Shown one piece after another: positions 1 through 7,989 of a stretch of DNA of 22,297 bases. Source of the DNA: Paulinella micropora. Its lineage: Eukaryota > Cercozoa > Imbricatea > Euglyphida. How positions within the stretch are numbered: the first letter of the stretch is position 1; every line of letters begins with the position of its first letter. Below the pieces are notes generated by a model. It was not told the origin of the DNA, searched no databases, and worked only from the letters and a program-made list of their open reading frames with translations. The position numbers and the translations under genes are program-made. The DNA lies in contig BJOX01000184.1 of the NCBI GenBank assembly GCA_009731375.1, positions 829,313 through 851,609 on the forward strand. The letters are read 5' to 3'.

Positions 1-66
<66 letters not shown>
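1..66. repeat. (CT)n dinucleotide microsatellite
   Basis: The window opens inside an uninterrupted TC dinucleotide run, so its true left end lies outside. It is a homopyrimidine:homopurine repeat and is followed directly by a TCGC-type degenerate repeat. No gene is visible in it. Confidence 0.98.
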
Positions 67-69
<3 letters not shown>

Positions 70-190
70 CTCGCTCGCTCGCTTGCTCGCTCCTGGCTCA
101 CTTCACCTTCCTCCTCCTCTCCCCCTCTCCTCTTCTCCTCCTCGTCTCCTTTTTTCTCTTTTCCTTCTTTCTTGTTCTTTTTCTCTCTTC
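67..190. repeat. Pyrimidine-rich degenerate low-complexity DNA
   Basis: This begins with a short TCGC tetranucleotide repeat (about 67-92) and continues as C/T-rich sequence with few purines. It looks like decayed simple repeat bridging the (CT)n and (TCC)n arrays. The open frames over it give Ser/Leu/Pro/Phe-only peptides, which is what this composition predicts, so no coding region is called. Confidence 0.85.
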
Positions 191-220
191 TCCTCCTCCT
201 CCTCCTCCTCCTCCTCCTCC
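191..220. repeat. (TCC)10 trinucleotide microsatellite
   Basis: Ten perfect TCC triplets are visible. On the complementary strand this is GGA, another purine-only repeat, so the same strand asymmetry as the CT run continues here. Confidence 0.97.
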
Positions 221-268
221 TATCTTCGTCCCGCCCTATCCGGCCCTGACTGCTTCCGTCCGCCCTTT

Positions 269-286
269 CCCCCCCCCCCCCCCCCC
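269..286. repeat. C18 homopolymer
   Basis: Eighteen consecutive C residues follow a short non-repetitive island (221-268). The complementary G18 run could fold as a G-quadruplex. Long C homopolymers are a common site of sequencing length error, so the exact length is uncertain. Confidence 0.95.
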
Positions 287-308
287 TCGCCTCTCTCTCT
301 CCTATGGC

Positions 309-310
<2 letters not shown>

Positions 311-386
<76 letters not shown>
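311..386. repeat. (TATC)19 tetranucleotide microsatellite
   Basis: Nineteen perfect TATC units in one phase are visible. The array passes without a break into a CATC/CATCC block, which separates it from a second TATC array to the right. Confidence 0.97.
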
Positions 387-436
387 CATCCCATCCATCC
401 CATCCATCCCATCCATCCCATCCATCCATCCATCCA
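387..436. repeat. CATC/CATCC mixed repeat with a 9-bp period
   Basis: CATC units alternate with five-base CATCC units. The CCC triplets fall at 390, 399, 408 and 417, giving a 9-bp higher-order unit for four copies before the array returns to plain CATC. It sits between two TATC arrays and differs from them by a T-to-C change in each unit, so it probably arose inside one original TATC array. Confidence 0.93.
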
Positions 437-604
<168 letters not shown>

Positions 605-856
605 CGCTGGGCGCTGACGGAGCATTCCCACAGGGACAAGTGTCGCAGGTTGGGCAGAGCGGGCAGCAGCGCTGAGTTGGTCGTTAGCCAGCGGTGTACA
701 CACACAGGGCGGCGGCCGCCCACCCCGCCGCAGACCACAAACCGCCCGCCGGCCAGCGCCACCACCGAACCACCAGCACAACAGCAAACCCAGCCAATGC
801 GTGCGAACACAAACAGAAAGGCGCGTAAGGAATCCAACCGACATGAGCAAGGCTTG

Positions 857-972
857 TTCTGCACTATCTAAAGATGAGGCTTCGAGTGCGACCGAGCCGC
901 CCCAGGCCGGCTTTGGCTGGCCTCGGGCGGCTCTCTCGCACCCAAGACCCAGCATTTCGGGGTAGTGCAGAA
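857..972. repeat. Imperfect palindrome (inverted repeat), about 116 bp
   Basis: The two arms are about 857-911 and 916-972, with a four-base loop at 912-915. The outer end TTCTGCACTA (857-866) pairs with its exact reverse complement at 963-972. GTGCGA at 886-891 pairs with 936-941. The inner 18-base arms (894-911 and 916-933) match at 16 positions. The arms are more diverged between these blocks and need small gaps there. The fold-back could form a cruciform or, if transcribed, a hairpin. It may be a small foldback or MITE-like element, but no target-site duplication is obvious. Confidence 0.8.
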
Positions 973-1089
973 TGGGCGCAGGAGGCAGCGGGACCGGACA
1001 TGACGGCCACAGTCAAAGCAGGACAGTTCTTCAAGGCAGTGAAACGCTTGCCTAGACCAACAGCCGGACGAAACACTCAGAGCCAGCAT
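952..1089 (-). pseudogene. Possible worn zinc-finger tail of a transposon protein
   Basis: Read on the minus strand from 1089, this frame contains a C-x2-C-G-R segment (cysteines encoded at 1018-1020 and 1009-1011) followed by V-R-S-R-C-L-L and further cysteines encoded at about 967-969 and 952-954. The spacing resembles the C-terminal C2H2-type finger of some non-LTR retrotransposon reverse transcriptases, where a CGR...SR.GL.SH pattern is common. The expected histidines are not in place and no reverse transcriptase lies beside it. The resemblance may be chance, and part of the frame overlaps the palindrome arm. Confidence 0.2.
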
Positions 1090-1093
1090 GTCC

Positions 1094-1097
<4 letters not shown>

Positions 1098-1137
<40 letters not shown>
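1098..1137. repeat. (CT)20 microsatellite
   Basis: Twenty perfect CT units follow the unique island and change directly into GT-rich repeat at 1138. Confidence 0.97.
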
Positions 1138-1141
<4 letters not shown>

Positions 1142-1186
1142 GTGTGTGTGTGTGTGTGTGTTTGTGTTTGTGTGTATGTATGTATG

Positions 1187-1217
<31 letters not shown>

Positions 1218-1288
1218 GTAAGTAAGTAAGTAAGTAAATTATAGTAAGTTATAGTAAGTATGTATGTATGTATGTATGTATGCATTAC
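1138..1288. repeat. GT / GTAT / AAGT compound microsatellite
   Basis: GT dinucleotides (about 1138-1174, with TTTG interruptions) turn into GTAT (about 1175-1214), then AAGT (about 1213-1238). A short ATAGTAAGTT duplication follows at about 1240-1258, and then GTAT again to about 1283. Each switch keeps the GT core, so these look like successive mutated forms of one array. Confidence 0.93.
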
Positions 1289-1360
1289 ATGTGTGTGTGT
1301 GCGTCTGTGTGTGTGTTTGTGTGTCTGTGTGTCTGTCTGTGTGTGTGTGTGTGTGTTTAT
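1289..1360. repeat. GT-rich microsatellite with GTCT interruptions
   Basis: This GT array is broken by GCGT, GTCT and GTTT variants. It is an alternating purine-pyrimidine sequence, so a left-handed Z-DNA conformation under supercoiling is possible on general grounds. Confidence 0.92.
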
Positions 1361-1597
1361 GTGTATGTATGTATGTACGTATGTATGTATGTATGTATGT
1401 ATGTATGCATGCATGTATGTATGTATGTATGCATGTATGTATGTATGTACGTACGTAACGTACGTACGTACGTATGTATGTATGTATGTATGTATGTATG
1501 TATGTATGTATGTCTGTATGTATGTCTGTATGTATGTCTGTATGTATGTCTGTATGTATGTCTGTATGTATGTCTGTATGTATGTATGTATGTATGT
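1361..1597. repeat. GTAT tetranucleotide array with ACGT and GCAT variants
   Basis: The tract is built of GTAT copies with scattered GCAT units. A self-complementary ACGT cluster lies at about 1447-1474, and a regular 12-bp GTATGTATGTCT unit at about 1503-1577. Long open frames exist on both strands only because GTAT and its complement rarely generate stops in some frames. The Tyr/Val/Cys/Met or His/Thr/Ile peptides are not proteins. Confidence 0.95.
1503..1577. repeat. 12-bp higher-order unit inside the GTAT array
   Basis: The variant C of the GTCT unit recurs at 1514, 1526, 1538, 1550, 1562 and 1574, exactly 12 bp apart. The unit is therefore two GTAT copies plus one GTCT copy, repeated six times. 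This shows that expansion happened in three-unit steps after the variant arose. Confidence 0.93.
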
Positions 1598-1617
1598 AAG
1601 TAAGTAAGTAAGTAAGT

Positions 1618-1653
<36 letters not shown>

Positions 1654-1777
1654 TGTCTTTATGTATGTATGTATGTATGTATGTATGTATATATGTATGT
1701 ATGTATGTATGTATGTGTGTGTGTGTATGTATGCACGTATGTATGTATGTATGCACATGTGTGTGTGTGTGTGTGTG
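1598..1777. repeat. AAGT, then GTAT, then GT compound microsatellite
   Basis: AAGT copies run from about 1598 to 1651, broken by one TAGT slip near 1617. They are followed by GTAT to about 1757, containing a GT island at about 1716-1727 and two GCAC variants. The array ends in pure GT (1758-1777). Confidence 0.93.
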
Positions 1778-1879
1778 ATGTGATGGTGGAGTGGCTGACC
1801 AAGCTGTGCGATGCGTGTCCAGAAGCGGGCAGGCACGTCGTCATAGAAGTCCACTTCTGTATGCACATGCACAGCACAT

Positions 1880-1880
<1 letters not shown>
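1778..1880. other. Short unique island
   Basis: This is about 100 bp of ordinary sequence between GT and GA arrays. A + strand frame reads through it with a plausible-looking stretch (V-E-W-L-T-K-L-C-D-A-C), but it starts and ends in microsatellite and I do not recognise it. No gene is called. Confidence 0.6.

Positions 1881-1881
<1 letters not shown>

Positions 1882-1916
<35 letters not shown>
1882..1916. repeat. (AG)n microsatellite
   Basis: About 17 uninterrupted AG units are visible. The purines are now on the + strand, opposite in orientation to the CT arrays upstream. Confidence 0.97.
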
Positions 1917-1918
<2 letters not shown>

Positions 1919-1989
1919 TAGGTGAGTGTAGGGGGGTTTATGGGAGTGTTTGCAATATTGCTGTGGTTGAGGTGAGGGTCAGGAATGTG
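1917..1989. other. Short unique G-rich island
   Basis: About 70 bp of sequence contains a G6 run and several GTGAGG-like words. No feature is recognised. Confidence 0.55.
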
Positions 1990-2037
1990 ATATATATATA
2001 TGTATGTATATATAAAATATATATATATATATATATA
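1990..2037. repeat. (AT)n microsatellite, interrupted
   Basis: Alternating AT is broken by a TGTATG insertion and an AAA slip in the middle. Such sequence extrudes cruciforms readily. Confidence 0.95.
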
Positions 2038-2216
2038 CCAGACATGTAAAATAGGCAATACTTAACACATGGTAAACAATTATGATCACGTGCGTGGCAA
2101 ACATGTTGCTAGTTATTGAAACATTAATGATATTGAGTCCTATTTCGTATGTACATATATTATGCCATATCGTGGTATCATGTGTCCGCCTAAGGCGTAC
2201 CGTACAATGCCTTCTT

Positions 2217-2220
<4 letters not shown>
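2038..2220. other. AT-rich unique island, no gene recognised
   Basis: This 183-bp stretch lies between two AT arrays. It contains no long open frame that stays within it, no tRNA-like cloverleaf that I could fold by eye, and no known repeat signature that I recognise. It ends abruptly where the second AT array begins. Confidence 0.6.
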
Positions 2221-2262
<42 letters not shown>

Positions 2263-2325
2263 GTACATATATATATATATATAGATATATATATATATAT
2301 AGAGAGAGAGAGTATCTATATATAA

Positions 2326-2365
<40 letters not shown>
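2221..2365. repeat. (AT)n microsatellite with AG and ACGT interruptions
   Basis: A long alternating AT tract is interrupted by ACGTAC near 2260, a single G near 2284, (AG)6 at 2301-2312 and two AAA slips near 2325-2333. Confidence 0.95.
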
Positions 2366-2382
<17 letters not shown>

Positions 2383-2443
2383 CACCGATAGGCAGGCAGG
2401 CAGACAGACAGACAGACACACACACACAAACACACAAATACAC

Positions 2444-2487
<44 letters not shown>
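2365..2487. repeat. AG / GGCA / GACA / CA / AG compound microsatellite
   Basis: The order is (AG)n to about 2382, (GGCA)3 at about 2391-2402, (GACA)4 at about 2403-2418, CA-rich sequence to about 2443, and then (GA)n to 2487. Each step differs from its neighbour by one base per unit. Confidence 0.93.
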
Positions 2488-2488
<1 letters not shown>

Positions 2489-2633
2489 CTGTTGGACCGA
2501 GGGTGAGGGGCCATGCGGCCTCTTCCTCGCATAAGGCGCTGCGAGGGACACCCATCATACCCAACAACAACAACGACAAGCAATAGAACACAGCCTCGCA
2601 ACCGCCAGCACAAGCAGCCACCAGCCAGCCAGA
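2488..2633. other. Last unique island before the triplet and purine repeats
   Basis: This is ordinary-complexity sequence with a 9-bp hairpin stem (2523-2531 with 2540-2548, one G-T pair, 8-base loop), a (CAA)4 run at about 2562-2573 and CAGC/CCAG words near its right end. No gene is recognised. It is the left anchor for any attempt to map or amplify across the purine tract. Confidence 0.65.
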
Positions 2634-2690
2634 TGCTGCTGCTGCTGGTGCTGCCGATGATGATGATGATGTGAGAAAGAAGAAAAAGCG

Positions 2691-2755
<65 letters not shown>

Positions 2756-2756
2756 C
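2634..2756. repeat. Cluster of different triplet repeats: GCT, GAT, GAA, TAG
   Basis: Short GCT (about 2634-2647), GAT (about 2655-2671), AAG/GAA (about 2690-2720) and about a dozen TAG copies (about 2721-2755) follow one another within 125 bp. The GAA run reappears after TAG and continues as the giant purine tract. This looks like the zone where triplet expansion began. Confidence 0.93.
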
Positions 2757-3189
2757 TAGAAGAAGAAGAAGAAGAAGAAGAAGAAGAAGAAGAAGAAGAA
2801 GAAGAAGAAGAAGAAGAAGAAAAAGAAGAAAGAAGAAGAAGAAGAAGAAGAAGAAGAAGAAGAAGAAAGAAGAAGAAAGAAGAAGAAAGAAGAAGAAAGA
2901 AGAAATAAGAAGAAGAAGAAAGAAGAAGAAGAAGAAGAAGAAGAAGAAGAAGAAAAAGAAGAAAGAAGAAGAAAGAAGAAGAAAGAAGAAGAAAGAAGAA
3001 GAAAGAAGAAGAAAGAAGAAGAAGAAGAAGAAAGAAGAATAAGAAAGAAGAAGAAGAAGAAGAAGAAGAAGAAGAAGAATGAAGAAGAAGAATGAAGAAG
3101 AAAGAAAAAGAAGAAGAAGAAAGAGAAGAAAGAGAAGAAAGAGAAGAAAGAGAAGAAAAAGAAGAAAAAGAAGAAAAAGAAGAAGAAGA
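2757..3189. repeat. Pure AAG runs and 10-bp AAAG(AAG)2 arrays
   Basis: The tract begins with pure AAG, then shows a 10-bp AAAGAAGAAG period at about 2866-2900 and again at about 2961-3020. Rare T interruptions occur at 2906, 3040, 3080 and 3093. Toward the right it becomes AGAGAAG and AAAAAG variants leading into the first C-bearing module. Confidence 0.9.
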
Positions 3190-3500
3190 CAAAGAAGAAG
3201 ACAGAGAAGAAGAAGAAGAAGAAGAAGAAGAAGAAGAAGAAGAAGAAGAAGAAGACAAAGAAGAAGAAGACAAAGAAGAAGAAGACAAAGAAGAAGAAGA
3301 AGAAAAAGAAGAAGAAAGAAGAAGAAAGAAGAAGAAAGAAGAAGAAGGAAGAAGAAGGAAGAAGAAGGAAGAAGGAAGAAGAAGGAAGAAGAAGGAAGAA
3401 GAGGGAAGAAGAGGGAAGAAGAGGGAAGAAGAGGGAAGAAGAAAGAAGAAGAAAGAAGAAGAAAGAAGAAGAAGGAAGAAAAAGAAGGAAGAAAAAGAAG
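3190..3500. repeat. GACAAAG / AAGG / GAGGG module, copy 1
   Basis: C interruptions at 3190, 3202, 3256, 3271 and 3286 mark GACAAAG units. They are followed by AAGG-type repeats, four 10-bp GAGGGAAGAA units (3401, 3411, 3421, 3431), AAAGAAGAAG units and AAAGAAGG units. The stretch 3421-3500 is identical to 4261-4340, exactly 840 bp downstream. Confidence 0.9.
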
Positions 3501-4031
3501 GAAAAAGAAGGAAGAAGAAGGAAGAAGAAGGAAGAAGAAAGAAGAAGAAAGAAGAAGAAAGAAGAAGAAAGGAAGAAGAAAGGAAGAAGAAAGGAAGAAA
3601 GGAAGAAGAAAGGAAGAAATAAAGGAAGAAGAAAAGAAGAAGAAAAGAAGAAGAAAAGAAGAAAAGAAGAAGAAAAAGAGAAGAAAAGAAGAAGAAAAGA
3701 AGAAAAGAAGAAGAAAAGAAGAAGAAAAGAAGAAAAGAAGAAGAAAAGAAGAAGAAAAGAAGAAGAAAAGAAGAAAAAAGAAGAAAAAAGAAGAAAGAAG
3801 AAGAAGAAGAAAGAAGAAGGAGAAGAAGAAGAAGAAGAAGAAGAAGAAGACAAAGAAGAAGAAGAAGAAGAAGAAGAAGAAGAAGAAGAAGAAGAAGAAG
3901 AAGAAGAAAGAAGAAAGAAGAAGAAAGAAGAAGAAAGAAGAAGAAAGAAGAAGAAAGAAGAAGAAAGAAGAAGAAAGAAGAAGAAAGAAGAAGAAGAAGA
4001 AGAAAGAAGAAGAAAGAGAAGAAAAAGAAGA
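3501..4031. repeat. AAGG, then 11-bp AAAAGAAGAAG arrays, then AAG and 10-bp arrays
   Basis: After AAGG units, an 11-bp AAAGGAAGAAG form (about 3565-3630) passes into AAAAGAAGAAG (about 3631-3775), so a G-to-A change converts one array type to the other. Pure AAG runs with one GACAAAG (C at 3851) and a 10-bp array (about 3905-3990) complete the stretch. Confidence 0.85.
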
Positions 4032-4340
4032 CAAAGAAGAAGACAAAGAAGAAGACAAAGAAGAAGACAGAGAAGAAGACAAAGAAGAAGACAAAGAAGA
4101 AGAAGAAGAAGACAAAGAAAAAGAAGACAAAGAAGAAGAAGAAGAAGAAGAAGAAGAAGAAGAAGAAGAAGAAAAAGAAGAAAGAAGAAGAAAGAAGAAG
4201 AAAGAAGAAGGAAGAAGAAGGAAGAAGAAGGAAGAAGGAAGAAGAAGGAAGAAGGAAGAAGAGGGAAGAAGAGGGAAGAAGAAAGAAGAAGAAAGAAGAA
4301 GAAAGAAGAAGAAGGAAGAAAAAGAAGGAAGAAAAAGAAG
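4032..4340. repeat. GACAAAG / AAGG / GAGGG module, copy 2, with a 12-bp array
   Basis: C residues at 4032, 4044, 4056, 4068, 4080 and 4092 are exactly 12 bp apart, defining a GACAAAGAAGAA unit, with two further C at 4113 and 4128. AAGG units and two GAGGGAAGAA units (4261, 4271) follow. The order of parts is the same as in copy 1, with different copy numbers. Confidence 0.9.
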
Positions 4341-5620
4341 GAAGAAGAAGGAAGAAGAAGGAAGAAGAAGGAAGAAGAAGGAAGAAGAAAGAAGAAGAAG
4401 AAGAAGAAGAAGAAGAAGAAGAAGAAGAAGAAAGAAGAAAGAAGAAAGAAGAAAGAAGAAAGAAGAAAGAAGAAGAAGAAGAAGAAGAAAGAAGAAGAAG
4501 AAGAAGAAGAAGAAGAAGAAAGAAGAAGAAGAAAGAAGAAGAAGAAAGAAGAAGAAGAAGAAGATAGAAGAAGAAGAAGAAGAAGAAGAAGAAAAGAAGA
4601 AGAAGAAGAAGAAGAAGAAGAAGAAGAAGAAGAAAGAGGAAGAAGAAAGAGGAAGAAGAAAGAGGAAGAAGAAAGAGGAAGAAGAAAGAGGAAGAAAGAA
4701 GAAGAAAGAAGAAGAAAGAAGAAGAAGGAAGAAGAAGGAAGAAGAAGGAAGAAGAAAGAAGAAGAAAAGAAGAAGAAAAGAAGAAGAAAAGAAGAAGAAA
4801 GGAAGAAGAAAGAAGAAGAAAGAAGAAAGAAGAAGAAGGAGAAGAAGAAGAAGAAGAAGAAGAAGAAGAAGAAGAAAGAAGAAAGAAGAAAGAAGAAAGA
4901 AGAAAGAAGAAGAAGAAGAAGAAGAAGAAGAAGAAGAAGAAGAAAGAAGAAGAAGAAGAAGAAGAAGAAGAAGAAGAAGAAGAAGAAAGAAGAAGAAGAA
5001 AGAAGAAGAAGAAGAAGAAGAAGAAGAAGAAGAAAGAGGAAGAAGAAAGAGGAAGAAGAAAGAGGAAGAAGAAAGAGGAAGAAGAAAGAGGAAGAAGAAA
5101 GAGGAAGAAGAAAGAGGAAGAAGAAAGAGGAAGAAAGAAGAAGAAAGAAGAAGAAAGAAGAAGAAGGAAGAAGAAGGAAGAAGAAGGAAGAAGAAAGAAG
5201 AAGAAAAGAAGAAGAAAAGAAGAAGAAAAGAAGAAGAAAGGAAGAAGAAAGGAAGAAGAAAGAAGAAGAAAGAAGAAAGAAGAAGAAGGAGAAGGAGAAG
5301 AAGAAGAAAGAAGAAAGAAGAAAGAAGAAAGAAGAAAGAAGAAGAAGAAGAAGAAGAAGAAGAAGAAGAAGAAGAAGAAGAAAGAAGAAGAAGAAGAAGA
5401 AGAAGAAGAAGAAGAAGATAGAAGAAGAAGAAGAAGAAGAAAAGAAGAAGAAGAAGAAGAAGAAGAAGAAGAAAGAGGAAGAAGAAAGAGGAAGAAGAAA
5501 GAGGAAGAAAGAGGAAGAAGAAAGAGGAAGAAGAAAGAGGAAGAAGAAAGAGGAAGAAAGAAGAAGAAAGAAGAAGAAGAAGAAAGAAGAATAAAGAATA
5601 AAAAAAAAGAAGAAGAAAGA
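4341..5620. repeat. Three successive modules with GAGG 13-bp arrays of 5, 8 and 7 copies
   Basis: Each module contains an AAAGAAG 7-bp array (about 4431-4472, 4871-4913 and 5308-5341), pure AAG, and a 13-bp array marked by GAGG. GAGG starts are 4636-4688 (five), 5036-5127 (eight) and 5475-5550 (seven). All intervals are 13 bp except one 10-bp interval (5501 to 5511) in the third array. AAAAGAAGAAG and AAAGG blocks follow the first two arrays (about 4767 and 5207). The third array is followed by an AATAAAGAATAAA word (T at 5592 and 5599). Confidence 0.88.
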
Positions 5621-7860
5621 AGAAAGAAGAAAGAAGAAGAAAAAGAAGAAAGAAGAAGAAGAAAGAAGAAGAAGAAAGAAGAAGAAGAAAGAAGAAGAAA
5701 GAAGAAGAAAGAAGAAGAAAGAAAGAAGAAGAAAGAAGAAGAAGAAGAAGAAAGAAGAAGAAGAAAGAAGAAGAAGAAAGAAGAAGAAGAAAGAAGAAAG
5801 AAGAAGAAGAAAGAAGAAGAAAGAAGAAGAAGGAAGAAGAAGGAAGAAGAAAGAAGAAAGAAGAAGAAAGAAGAAAGAAAGAAGAAGAAGAAGAAAGAAG
5901 AAGAAAGAAAAAGAAGAAAGAAGAAGAAAGAAGAAGAAAGAAGAAAAAGAAGAAAGAAGAAGAAGAAAGAAGAAGAAGAAGAAAGAAAGAAGAATAAGAA
6001 AGAAAGAAGAAGAAAGAAAGAAGAAGAAAGAAAGAAGAAAGAAGAAGAAAGAAGAAAGAAGAAAAAGAAGAAAGAAGAAGAAAGAAGAAGAAAGAAGAAG
6101 AAGAAGAAGAAGAAGAAGAAGAAGAAGAAGGGAAGAAGAAGAAGAAAGAAGAAGAAAGAAGAAGAAGAAAGAAGGAGGACGAAGAAAGAAGAAGAAGAAA
6201 GAAGAAGAAAGAAGAAGAAAGAAGAAAGAAGAAAGAAAGAAGAAGAAAGAAGAAGAAAAGGAAGAAGAAAGAGCAAGAAGAAAGAAGAAGAAAGAAGAAG
6301 AAGAAAGAAGAAGAAGAAAGAAGAAGAAGAGAGAAGATAAAGAAAGAAGAAGAAGAAAGAAGATGAAGAAAAAGAAGAAGAAAGAAGATGAAGAAAGAAG
6401 AAGAAGAAAGAAGAAGAAAGAAGAAGAAGAAAGAAGAAGAAAGAAGAAGAGAAAGAAGAAGAAGTAGAAGAAGAAGAAGAAGAAGAAGAAGAAGAAGAGA
6501 AGAAGAAGAAGAAGAAGAAGAAGAAGGAAGAAGAAAGAAGAAGAAAGAAGAAAAAGAAAGAAGAAGAAGAAGAAGAAGAAAGAAGAAGAAGAAAGAAGAA
6601 GAAGAAAGAAGAAAGAAGAAGAAGAAAGAAGAAGAAAGAAGAAGAAAGAAGAAGAAGAAGAAAGAAGAAGAAGAAAGAAGAAGAAGAAAGAAGAAGAAGA
6701 AAGAAGAAGAAAGAAGAAGAAAGAAGAAGAAAGAAGAAGAAGAAAGAAGAAGAAAGAAGAAAGAAGAAGAAAGAAGAAGAAGAAGAAGAAGAAGAAAGAA
6801 GAAGAAAGAAGAAAAAGAAGAAAGAGGAAGAAGAAAGAAGATAAAGAAGAAGAAGAAAGAAGAAGAAAAAAGAAAGAAGAAGAAAGAAGAAAGAAGAAGA
6901 AAGAAGAAAGAAGAAAGAAGAAAGAGGAAGAAGAAAGAGGAAGAAGAAAGAAGAAGAAGAAAGAAGCCAGAAGAAGAAGAAAGAAGAAGAAGAAAGAAGA
7001 AAGAAGAAGAAGAAGAAGAAAGAAGAAGAAGAAGAAAGAAGAAGAAGAAAGAAGAAGAAGAAAGAAGAAGAAAGAAGAAGAAGAAAGAAGAAGAAGAAGA
7101 AGAAGAAGAAGAAGAAGAAAGAAGAAGAAAGAAGAAGAAAGAAGAAGAAGAAAGAAAGAAGAAGAAGAAAGAAGAAGAAAGAAGAAGAAAGAAGAAGAAA
7201 GAAGAAAGAAGAAAGAAGAAGAAGAAAGAAGAAGAAGAAAGAAGAAGAAGAAAGAAGAAGAAGAAAGAAGAAGAAGAAAGAAGAAGAAGAAAGAAGAAGA
7301 AGAAAGAAGAAGAAGAAAGAAAGAAGAAGAAAGAAGAAGAAAGAAGAAGAAGAAAGAAGAAGAAAGAAGAAGAAGAAGAAGAAAGAAGAAGAAAGAAGAA
7401 GAAGAAAGAAGAAGAAGAAGAAGAAGAAGAAGAAGAAGAAGAAGAAAGAAGAAGAAGAAAGAAGAAGAAAGAAAGAAGAAGAAGAAAGAAGAAGAAAGAA
7501 GAAGAAAGAAGAAGAAAGAAGAAGAAGAAAGAAGAAGAAGAAAGAAGAAGAAAGAAGAAGAAGAAAGAAGAAGAAGAAGAAGAAAGAAGAAGAAGGAGAA
7601 GAAGAAGAAGAAGAAGAAAGAAGAAGAAGAAGAAGGAGAAGAAGAAGAAGAAGAACAAGAAGAAGGAGAAGAAGGAGAAGAAGAAGAAGAAGGAGAAGAA
7701 GAAAGAAGAAGAAGAAAGAAAAAGAAGAAAGAAAAAGAAGAAGAAAGGAGAAGAAGAAGAAAGAAGAAAGAAGAAGAAGAAGAAAGAAGAAAGAAGAAAG
7801 AAGAAAGAAGAAGAAGAAGAAGAAGAAGAAGAAGAAGAAAGAAGAAGAAAGAAGAAGAAG
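5621..7860. repeat. Irregular AAAG(AAG)n purine repeat
   Basis: This stretch mixes 7-, 10- and 13-bp units with pure AAG and has few landmarks: T at 5994, C at 6180, GATGAAG words at about 6362 and 6387, TAG at 6465-6467, CC at 6967-6968 and C at 7656. A perfect 13-bp array of eight copies lies at about 7212-7315. AAGGAGAAG words cluster at about 7590-7700. No gene is visible in it. Confidence 0.85.
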
Positions 7861-7863
7861 AAA

Positions 7864-7989
7864 GAGGAAGAAGAAAGAGGAAGAAGAAAGAGGAAGAAGA
7901 AAGAGGAAGAAGAAAGAGGAAGAAGAAAGAAGAAGAAGAAAGAAGAAGAAGAAAGAAGAAGAAAGGTGAAAGTAGAAGAAAGGTGAAAG
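7864..7989. repeat. GAGG array plus GGTGAAAG doublet, module 1
   Basis: Five GAGG-marked 13-bp units (starts 7864-7916) are followed by plain 13-bp units. A doublet of GGTGAAAG then begins at 7965 and 7982, 17 bp apart. The last GAGG lies 49 bp before the first GGT, and the first GGTGAAAG is followed by TAG. Confidence 0.92.

Larger units (their letters stand above)
605..1097. other. Non-repetitive island, no gene recognised
   Basis: This is the longest stretch of ordinary-complexity sequence in the window and is relatively GC-rich. Open frames of roughly 70-130 codons cross it on both strands, but none matches a family I recognise. Several extend into flanking microsatellite, so I do not call a gene. 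It contains an imperfect palindrome at 857-972 and a cysteine-rich minus-strand stretch at about 952-1040, annotated separately. It could be an old transposon fragment or plain intergenic DNA. Confidence 0.7.

Noticed and set aside
1052-1877. His/Thr/Ile/Tyr repeat frames over the GTAT arrays
   Set aside because: Direct translation of GTAT and its complement. No non-repeat domain of convincing length.
2038-2220. Possible tRNA or other small RNA gene
   Set aside because: No cloverleaf with conserved D and T arm motifs could be found on either strand by eye.
2523-2548. 9-bp hairpin as a terminator or regulatory structure
   Set aside because: There is no following T run and no adjacent gene. 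A stem of this size is expected by chance in GC-rich sequence.
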